Shown here in pieces: positions 1-5,804 of a stretch of DNA of 8,608 bases. The position numbers and the translations under genes were made by a program. The notes beneath the pieces are model-generated. The model made no database searches. It saw nothing but the letters and a program-made list of their open reading frames with translations, and was not told the DNA's origin. This DNA comes from Gemmatimonadales bacterium UBA4456. GTDB taxonomy: Bacteria > Gemmatimonadota > Gemmatimonadetes > Longimicrobiales > Gaopeijiaceae. The first letter of the stretch is position 1. Each line of letters starts with the position of its first letter. Location: assembly GCA_002390225.1 (NCBI GenBank), contig DGOW01000007.1, forward strand, positions 1 to 8,608, read 5' to 3'.

Positions 1-1128
1 GTGTTTGGCGACGAACTGCTCGGAGGGCAGCCTGAGCAAGCAGAAGTGTCAGGGGATCCGGTTCTGCCGGAAGGCGAGGCCGCCCCTCAGTTCTCGGCGA
101 CCGTCGCCCAGCCAGTAGGGGGAGCTGAGGTAGTGCGGGACACCCTCTGGATCCGGGTTTCGGCAGCCGGGCAGGCGGAGGCCTACCGACGGACCGCTCT
201 GGCCGCTCAGATTGAGGGTGTCGTGCGTCAGATCCCGGTGCGTGAGAACGAGACCGTAGGTGCGGGCTCTGCTCTGGTCCAGATCGACACGACGGAACAC
301 GCCCTCGGTGTAGCTCAAGCCCGAGCCGATCTTCGAGCAGCGGAGACAGACTACCGGCAGCAAGTCCTGTTCGATGATGCGATCGAGGACCCTGCGGTAC
401 GCCAGGAGCGGGAGCGCATCGCGCGGTCTCGCAGCGGGGTCGACCAGGCCGAAGTGCGTTTGAGGCAGGCGCAACTTCAGCTGGCACGCACCCGGGTCGC
501 AGCGCCGTTTGCCGGTCGCGTGGCTGATCTCGAGGTCGTAGAAGGCCAATATGTAACGGTCGGTACGGAGTTGATGACCGTCGTCGACCTGAATCCGATC
601 AAGGTCGAGGTTCAGGTGCTCGAAGCCGAACTCGGTCTGTTGGCGGAGGGACGGCGAGCCGAAGTGAGCTTTGCTGCGTTCCCGGGTGAGGTCTTCGACG
701 GAGCGATCGAGACGATTAATCCGGTCGTCGACCCCGAGAGTAGAACTGGTCGGGTCACCGTGCTCTTGCCCAACGCGGATGGCCTTATCAAGCCGGGGAT
801 GTACGCCGAAGTCTCGCTCGATGCGGAGGCTCTTCCGAACCGGGTTCTCGTCCCGCGCAGTGCCATTCTGGAGCGTGGGGCCGGGCAGAGGCGCACGATG
901 CTCTTCGTATACGAAGAGGGGCCGCAGGGCCCCCTCGCGAAGTGGCGCTACGTGAACCCGGGCCGTGAGAATGACACGTACGTGGAGATCCTCCCTGAAG
1001 GACCCGAGCAGGGCATGGTCGCACCGGGTGAAGTCGTCCTCGTGGACGGGCACCACTACCTCGCTCACGATACGCCGATTCGGCTTGTAGAGAACGTGGC
1101 GGCCGCAGGTGGGAGACCAGGACGATGA
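1..1128 (+). CDS. RND efflux periplasmic adaptor subunit (membrane fusion protein), 5'-truncated
   Basis: This is the periplasmic adaptor of a tripartite RND pump, linking inner-membrane permease to outer-membrane channel. Numbering from the first visible codon: residues about 66-97 form the first lipoyl half (IEGVVRQIPVRENETVGAG), 98-162 a short alpha-helical hairpin rich in Ala, Arg, Gln and Glu, 163-196 the second lipoyl half (APFAGRVADLEVVEGQYV), about 198-275 the beta-barrel (SRTGRVTV, LIKPGMYAEV), and 278-365 the membrane-proximal domain (VLVPRSAIL). These blocks follow standard AcrA/MexA-family order. The frame is open from base 1 with GTG, but the first 40 residues are hydrophilic, with no signal peptide or lipobox. 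An exported adaptor needs one, so I infer the true start lies upstream. The hairpin is short compared with AcrA. The stop overlaps the next gene's ATG, so translation is probably coupled. Family assignment is firm; substrate is unknown. Confidence 0.93.
   Translation: MFGDELLGGQPEQAEVSGDPVLPEGEAAPQFSATVAQPVGGAEVVRDTLWIRVSAAGQAEAYRRTALAAQIEGVVRQIPVRENETVGAGSALVQIDTTEHALGVAQARADLRAAETDYRQQVLFDDAIEDPAVRQERERIARSRSGVDQAEVRLRQAQLQLARTRVAAPFAGRVADLEVVEGQYVTVGTELMTVVDLNPIKVEVQVLEAELGLLAEGRRAEVSFAAFPGEVFDGAIETINPVVDPESRTGRVTVLLPNADGLIKPGMYAEVSLDAEALPNRVLVPRSAILERGAGQRRTMLFVYEEGPQGPLAKWRYVNPGRENDTYVEILPEGPEQGMVAPGEVVLVDGHHYLAHDTPIRLVENVAAAGGRPGR
901..918 (+). repeat. Perfect 18-bp palindrome inside the adaptor gene
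   Basis: CTCTTCGTATACGAAGAG equals its own reverse complement over all 18 bases. It encodes the membrane-proximal segment LFVYEE, so the bases are also constrained by coding. It runs directly into a second short inverted repeat at 918-933 (GGGGCC, loop GCAG, GGCCCC), sharing base 918. A protein binding site or mRNA structure is possible, but chance is also possible. Confidence 0.5.
1111..1115 (+). promoter_or_regulatory. Probable ribosome binding site for the outer-membrane channel gene
   Basis: GGGAG lies 9 nt before the ATG at 1125, inside the last codons of the adaptor gene. A second candidate, AGGA at 1119-1122, sits 8 nt before an in-frame ATG at 1131. Either start could therefore be used. 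The difference is two residues at the very N-terminus, ahead of the signal peptide core, and does not affect the mature protein. Confidence 0.5.
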
Positions 1129-2558
1129 ATATGAAGCGACACATGAATTGGGGTCGTGTAAGTGATTGTTGTGCAACAACAAGAAGGTCAGCTGCGGTCC
1201 TGGCTCTGATGGTGGCGACAACTCCGCTTGCCGCCCAAGAACGTGAGCCGATTCGCCTGTCCCTCGACCAGGCACTCGAGTACGCGAGCGGGAGCAACCC
1301 GGCCCTGCGCCGCGCCACCAACTCGAGCCTGATCAATGGCGCCGAGATGCGTTCGACGTGGGCTGAACAGCTCCTGCCCCGAGCTCAGCTGACCCTCTTC
1401 AATACGCAGTTCACGGGGAACCTCAGGCGACAGGCGCTGGACAATTTTGGCAACCCGATTGTCAATCCGTCGGCCGACTGGAACTACTTCTCGGCGACGA
1501 CGCACAATCTGGGGCTGTCGTGGCGATTTCAGGGGGCCTCGCTCTTTCAGGCCCACGATCGCCAGAGGCTGACCAACCAGGGTCGGGACGTGACCCTGCT
1601 TCGGGCACGAACGGACCTGGAGATCCAGATCCAAAGGCTCTACATCGACGCCGTCGAGCAAAGGGCGCTGATGGAAACCGAGAACGAGCTCGTCGCCGCA
1701 CGCCGGATCGATCTGGACGTGGTGCAGCGCCTCTTCTCCCTCGCCTTGCGTACCCGGGTCGACATCCTCAACGCAGAGCTCGCCCTGGAGCAGCAGGCCC
1801 TGACGTTACAGCAGCAGAACGTGACCTATCAGCGTGCGCTCCTTGCACTTCGGACCGCGATGGGACTGACGGAAGATAGGCCGCTCGAGATCGGGAACGA
1901 AGAGCTTCCACTCTTCGATCCGGCCGGATTCGACTCGTCGAGCCTGATTTCCCGGGCCCTCGACGTGAACCCGGTGATCCTGCAGTCGGACGTGTACATG
2001 CGGTCCGCGCAATTGGCCCTTTCTGAACAAAAAACTGCGTGGTGGCCGGAGATCCGACTCGGCGTCAACGTGTACCGCCAGGCGTACCTGCCGGAGGGTG
2101 AGGCGTTGTTCGACACGTCGATCGGCAAGGATCTTGAGAGCCAGTTCTACCTCGGCTTCTCGATTCCGGTGCTGAACGGTGTATTTCAGCAGAACACGGA
2201 GCAGCAGCGGGCTGCGATCGAGCTCAGAAATCAGCAGGAGCAGGATCGGGAGATAAGGCTGCAATTGGAGGAATCCATCCGTGGTTCGGTCCTCGAACTG
2301 GAGAATCAGTGGACGTCAGCTCAGCTCTCCCAGCGGTCGAATGAGATCGCTCGCGAGGCTCTGGCGCTCGCTCGCGAGGAGTACCGTCTGGGTGCACGCT
2401 CGTTCGAGGAACTCCGCGCGGTCTTCCAGCAGGAAGCTGACACCCGTCGGCAGGTCATCACGGCTCGGCACGCTTTTGTCGATGCGTTGCTGACCCTGGA
2501 AGAGGCGGTGGGAGCCTCCGTACGTGAGGCCTCCGGCTCGACGGGCGCAGGGAACTGA
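1125..2558 (+). CDS. TolC-family outer-membrane efflux channel
   Basis: This 477-aa protein is the outer-membrane factor of the pump: a trimeric beta-barrel with a long periplasmic alpha-helical tunnel that receives substrate from the adaptor. Residues 20-37 form a signal peptide with twin Arg at 20-21, a hydrophobic core at 23-35, and likely cleavage after Ala37 before QERE. The region before the core is long (about 21 residues). The mature part shows the OEP internal duplication. The first repeat has LSLDQALEYA at 45-54, NPAL at 58-61 and LPR at 84-86. The second has NPVI at 282-285, WWPEIRLGV at 306-314, FSIPVLNG at 345-352 and YRLGARSFEEL at 420-430. Long Gln/Glu/Arg/Ala-rich helices lie at about 160-245 and 355-465. 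Length is close to TolC with its signal peptide. No lipobox Cys follows the signal core, so it is not an OprM-type lipoprotein. Its start overlaps the adaptor stop. Confidence 0.95.
   Translation: MNMKRHMNWGRVSDCCATTRRSAAVLALMVATTPLAAQEREPIRLSLDQALEYASGSNPALRRATNSSLINGAEMRSTWAEQLLPRAQLTLFNTQFTGNLRRQALDNFGNPIVNPSADWNYFSATTHNLGLSWRFQGASLFQAHDRQRLTNQGRDVTLLRARTDLEIQIQRLYIDAVEQRALMETENELVAARRIDLDVVQRLFSLALRTRVDILNAELALEQQALTLQQQNVTYQRALLALRTAMGLTEDRPLEIGNEELPLFDPAGFDSSSLISRALDVNPVILQSDVYMRSAQLALSEQKTAWWPEIRLGVNVYRQAYLPEGEALFDTSIGKDLESQFYLGFSIPVLNGVFQQNTEQQRAAIELRNQQEQDREIRLQLEESIRGSVLELENQWTSAQLSQRSNEIAREALALAREEYRLGARSFEELRAVFQQEADTRRQVITARHAFVDALLTLEEAVGASVREASGSTGAGN
2549..2553 (+). promoter_or_regulatory. 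Probable ribosome binding site for permease 1 (supports the GTG start)
   Basis: AGGGA within the last codons of the channel gene is spaced 8 nt from the GTG at 2562. It supports the GTG over the first in-frame ATG at codon 16. That ATG would delete the conserved cytoplasmic N-terminus (TERPVAVWM) and part of TM1. Confidence 0.6.
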
Positions 2559-2561
2559 CGG

Positions 2562-5500
2562 GTGTCCATCCCACGCACCTCGACCGAGCGCCCCGTCGCG
2601 GTCTGGATGCTGTTCCTGGCGATCGTGCTGCTGGGTGGAATTTCCTATGCGCGGCTACCGATCGATCTACTGCCGGACGTGAGCTATCCCCGGCTCGTGA
2701 TCTACACATTGTACGAAGAAGTCGCGCCGGCTGAGGTCGAGCGTCGTATCACCGAGCCGATCGAGGGGGCGGCCGCGGCGGTGCCCGGGGTAGAACGCGT
2801 CACGTCGACGTCCCGATACGGGCTGAGTCTCGTGACGCTTCGCTTCGCGTGGGGCACGGACATGGACTTCGCCATGCTGAACGTTCGCGAGCGCATGGAC
2901 AACGTCCGGGAATCGCTCCCCGAGTCAGTCAGCCGACCGACCATCCTCAGGGTGGATCCGGAGTCAGACCCGGTCATGACGCTCTCCGTGTCCGGCGGAG
3001 AGGACCTGTGGCAGACGAAGGAGCTGTCGGAGACGGTCTTCCGGCGCCGACTCGAACAGCTGGACGGGATCGCGCAGGCAGCGGTTACGGGCGGACTCGA
3101 TCGGGAGATCCGAGTCGAGGTCGAGCCGAGGCTCCTCGATTCGTACAGTCTCACGATCGAACAGATCTCGACGGCACTCGATCGGGCGAACGTGAGCGCG
3201 CCGGGTGGCACCATCCTGCAGGGGCGTTACCGCTACCCACTCCGGACGCTCGGGGAGTTCCAGACCGTCGAGGAGATCGGAGACGTGGTCATCGCCCGTC
3301 AGATGGTCGAGACCGGCGTCCGGGTCGTGCGGCTCTCCGATGTCGGTCGTGTAGTGGACGGCTTCGCCGAACGTGAGGCGATCGCACGCTACGCCGGCTC
3401 TGAATCGGTAGGGATCCTGGTGTTCAAGGAGTCCGGGGCCAATACGGTGACCGTCGCCGAGTCGGTGCAGGACGTCATCGCCGAGCTCGCCAACGAGTAC
3501 CCGTCCATGCGGATCGACATCGCGGACGATCAGGCCGGCTTCATTGCTGATTCGATCTCGAACGTCGTGCAGGCGCTGGTGTTCGGGGGTCTACTGGCGT
3601 TCCTCGTCCTCTTCCTGTTCCTGCGCGACAGCCGATACCCATTCGCGATCGCCCTCGCGATCCCCATCTCGGTTGTCGGGACGTTCGCGCTCATGGAAGC
3701 GGCGGGCGTCAGCCTGAACATCATGAGCCTCGGCGGGCTCGCTCTCGGGGTCGGTATGCTCGTCGACAACTCGATTGTCGTGCTGGAGAACATCTTTCGG
3801 CATCGCGAAGAGCTCGGAAAGGGGGCGTTGCAGGCCGCGGCGGCTGGTGCCGAAGAGGTACAGAGCGCAATCACAGCCTCGACGCTGACGACGATCTCCG
3901 TCTTCGGGCCGATCATCTACGTAGAGGGCGTAGCTGGGGAGCTCTTCAAGGATCTCTCCCTTGCGGTGGCCTTCTCGCTGCTCGCCTCGCTTCTGGTCGC
4001 GCTCACCCTGCTACCCTCGCTTGCCGCCCGGTTCGCGGGCGGGCGTGGTGCTCAGGCTTCGTACAGTGAGGTGGTGTCACCCGGGCACCCGCCGAGAGGG
4101 ATCGCCAGAGTGGTTCGGTTGGTGGGACAAGTGCTGACGGCGCCGTTTCGGGGCGTCGCATGGCTCGTCCGCCTCACGCCCGATCTCGTTCGATTCTGGT
4201 TCGCAGGGTTCTCCGCTGTTGTGGGGGCGACCGCGCGCCCGCTGCTGAACGCTTTCGACCGTGGTTTTGCCCGCTTTGCGGCGTTCTACCATGACGCCCT
4301 TGAGTGGTCGCTCGACCGCGCCTGGCTCGTGCTTACCGTTTCGGTAGGTGCGCTGGCCCTGACGCTGTCGCTCGCATCGGGCCTGCCGCGTGATCTGCTT
4401 CCCGACGTCGACCAGGGTGCGTTCGGTGTCTCGCTCGAACTTGCAGAAGGCACATCGCTGGTGACGACCGACGAGGCCGCGCAGCTAATCGAGTCAGCCC
4501 TGCTCGCGGATCCGGACGTCGACGCGGTGTTCAGCAGTGTCGGCCGTGACGTGCGTGCCTACGCCGAGGGCGAAGGCGCCACGGGCCTCCATACCGCCGC
4601 GTTCCAGGTCCGCATGCGTGAGGGAGCGACCTCGCGAGAGGTCGCGATTCGAGCTCGGGCCCTCGGCGCACAGTTCCCCGCCGGCGCGCTCTCTGTCGAG
4701 ACGGGGCAGGCGACGGCACTGGGCTCCATGCTGGGTAGCTCCGAGGCCGATATTGCTGTTCGAGTGCGTGGCGAGGACCTCGACCAGGTCTATGCCATGG
4801 CCGAGCGCATCGCCGGTCTCGTCACGTCGGTCTCCGCCGTTGGGAACGTCAGGATCGGCACGGAGCGCGGTCAGCCTCAGATCCAGGTCGAGATCGACCG
4901 AGCTGCCTGCGCGAGTTACGGGATCGCCCCCGGGCTCGTCGCCGCAACCGTGGACCGTGCCATGCGGGGTGACGTCGCGACCGAGTTCGTGGACTTCGAT
5001 CGGAAGATCGACGTCGTGGTGCGCTACCCCGAGGACCGTCGCTACTCCCGCGAGACCCTGGAGGGAATCCGCGTGAGCGGCGTTCCGATCCGAGAGCTCG
5101 TCACGATCCGCGATGCGGTCGGTCCCTCGGAAGTGCACCGTGAGGACCAGGCACGGGTCATTCCGGTCTACGCCGATGTGGTCGATGGTGGGCTCGATCA
5201 GGCGATCGCGGATGTGGATGCCGTCCTGACCTCGCTCCCCATCTCACCGGATGTCCGCTGGGATGTAGGTGGGGAGAACGAGGAAATGCGGCGGTCTTTC
5301 CGCGACCTCGCCTTCGCCTTTGGACTGGCCCTGATCCTCGTCTACATGATCCTCGCGGCTCAGTTCGAGTCGTTCGTGCACCCGCTCACGATCCTCATAT
5401 CGGTCCCGCTCGCGCTGGTCGGCGCGGTCGCGGCACTCGTAATCTCGGGGCAGGGGCTGAATACGATGAGCCTGATCGGCGCCGTCATCCTGGTCGGGAT

Positions 5501-5804
5501 CGTCGTGAACGACGCGATCGTGAAGGTCGACTTCATCAATCAGGCTCGTCGATCGGGCCGTTCCCTGCGTGACGCGATTGTCGAGGCGGGGCGGGTTCGT
5601 CTGCGGCCGATCGTCATGACGACCGTGACGACCGTGCTCGGACTGCTCCCGATGGCCCTGGGGATCGGGCGCGGGTCCGACCTGCGGGCGCCGCTCGCCA
5701 TCGCCGTCATCGGTGGCCTGCTGGTCGCGACGGCGTTGACGTTGATTGTCGTCCCGGTCGTGTATCAGACCGTAGAGACCGCGCGCTCGAGGTTGACGGG
5801 ATGA
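2562..5804 (+). CDS. RND-superfamily efflux permease 1, HAE-like inner-membrane proton antiporter
   Basis: This is the energised inner-membrane component, complete at 1080 aa (AcrB is 1049). It starts with GTG; TERPVAVWM followed by TM1 (12-30) and LPIDLLPDV is the canonical RND N-terminus. The first periplasmic domain spans about 31-332. TM2-TM6 lie at about 333-353, 360-379, 386-408, 437-455 and 465-490. TM7 is at 586-606, the second periplasmic domain at 607-913 with LPRDLLPDVDQGAF at 608-621, and TM8-TM12 at about 915-1068. The TM4 relay region reads GMLVDNSIVVLENI, so AcrB Asp407 is kept (D402) and Asp408 is Asn (N403). TM10 reads GIVVNDAIVKVDF: the AcrB Lys940 position is Asn983, and a lysine appears at 988. 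The TM6-TM7 linker (491-580) is unusually long. No CusA-type heavy-metal signature was recognised, so multidrug, lipid or other organic export is likelier. The gene starts 3 nt after the channel stop. Confidence 0.96.
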   Translation: MSIPRTSTERPVAVWMLFLAIVLLGGISYARLPIDLLPDVSYPRLVIYTLYEEVAPAEVERRITEPIEGAAAAVPGVERVTSTSRYGLSLVTLRFAWGTDMDFAMLNVRERMDNVRESLPESVSRPTILRVDPESDPVMTLSVSGGEDLWQTKELSETVFRRRLEQLDGIAQAAVTGGLDREIRVEVEPRLLDSYSLTIEQISTALDRANVSAPGGTILQGRYRYPLRTLGEFQTVEEIGDVVIARQMVETGVRVVRLSDVGRVVDGFAEREAIARYAGSESVGILVFKESGANTVTVAESVQDVIAELANEYPSMRIDIADDQAGFIADSISNVVQALVFGGLLAFLVLFLFLRDSRYPFAIALAIPISVVGTFALMEAAGVSLNIMSLGGLALGVGMLVDNSIVVLENIFRHREELGKGALQAAAAGAEEVQSAITASTLTTISVFGPIIYVEGVAGELFKDLSLAVAFSLLASLLVALTLLPSLAARFAGGRGAQASYSEVVSPGHPPRGIARVVRLVGQVLTAPFRGVAWLVRLTPDLVRFWFAGFSAVVGATARPLLNAFDRGFARFAAFYHDALEWSLDRAWLVLTVSVGALALTLSLASGLPRDLLPDVDQGAFGVSLELAEGTSLVTTDEAAQLIESALLADPDVDAVFSSVGRDVRAYAEGEGATGLHTAAFQVRMREGATSREVAIRARALGAQFPAGALSVETGQATALGSMLGSSEADIAVRVRGEDLDQVYAMAERIAGLVTSVSAVGNVRIGTERGQPQIQVEIDRAACASYGIAPGLVAATVDRAMRGDVATEFVDFDRKIDVVVRYPEDRRYSRETLEGIRVSGVPIRELVTIRDAVGPSEVHREDQARVIPVYADVVDGGLDQAIADVDAVLTSLPISPDVRWDVGGENEEMRRSFRDLAFAFGLALILVYMILAAQFESFVHPLTILISVPLALVGAVAALVISGQGLNTMSLIGAVILVGIVVNDAIVKVDFINQARRSGRSLRDAIVEAGRVRLRPIVMTTVTTVLGLLPMALGIGRGSDLRAPLAIAVIGGLLVATALTLIVVPVVYQTVETARSRLTG
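4626..4645 (+). repeat. Perfect 8-bp inverted repeat with GCGA loop inside permease 1
   Basis: GCGACCTC (4626-4633) and GAGGTCGC (4638-4645) are exact reverse complements around the loop GCGA, which in RNA fits the GNRA tetraloop class. It lies inside coding sequence for the second periplasmic domain (residues around TSREVAI). No T-run follows, so it is not an intrinsic terminator. It may be a chance product of GC-rich coding sequence. Confidence 0.45.
5789..5793 (+). promoter_or_regulatory. Probable ribosome binding site for permease 2
   Basis: GAGGT, a good match to the anti-Shine-Dalgarno complement, lies within the last codons of permease 1 and is spaced 7 nt from the ATG at 5801. It supports that ATG as the start of permease 2. 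Confidence 0.6.

Noticed and set aside
1..3. GTG at base 1 as the true start of the adaptor
   Set aside because: The N-terminus from here has no signal peptide or lipobox, although the protein must be periplasmic. The window edge most likely cuts the gene, and this GTG is most simply read as an internal Val codon.
49..1275. Antisense open frame of 408 codons opposite the adaptor and the start of the channel gene
   Set aside because: No family resemblance, no convincing start context, and it spans two sense genes whose motifs are clear. It is a shadow of GC-rich codon use.
2028..2035. A6 run followed by C in the channel gene as a possible -1 frameshift slippery site
   Set aside because: The reading frame (CAA AAA ACT) does not match the X XXY YYZ register, and the frame continues normally through conserved channel sequence.
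2346..2381. Repeated GCTCGCGAGG in the channel gene
   Set aside because: The two copies encode Ala-Arg-Glu steps in a periplasmic alpha-helix (IAREALALAREEY). Helical periodicity and codon bias explain it.
4494..5138. Antisense open frame of 214 codons opposite permease 1
   Set aside because: The translation is rich in Asp, His, Arg and Leu without motifs, and the sense strand encodes conserved RND sequence throughout.
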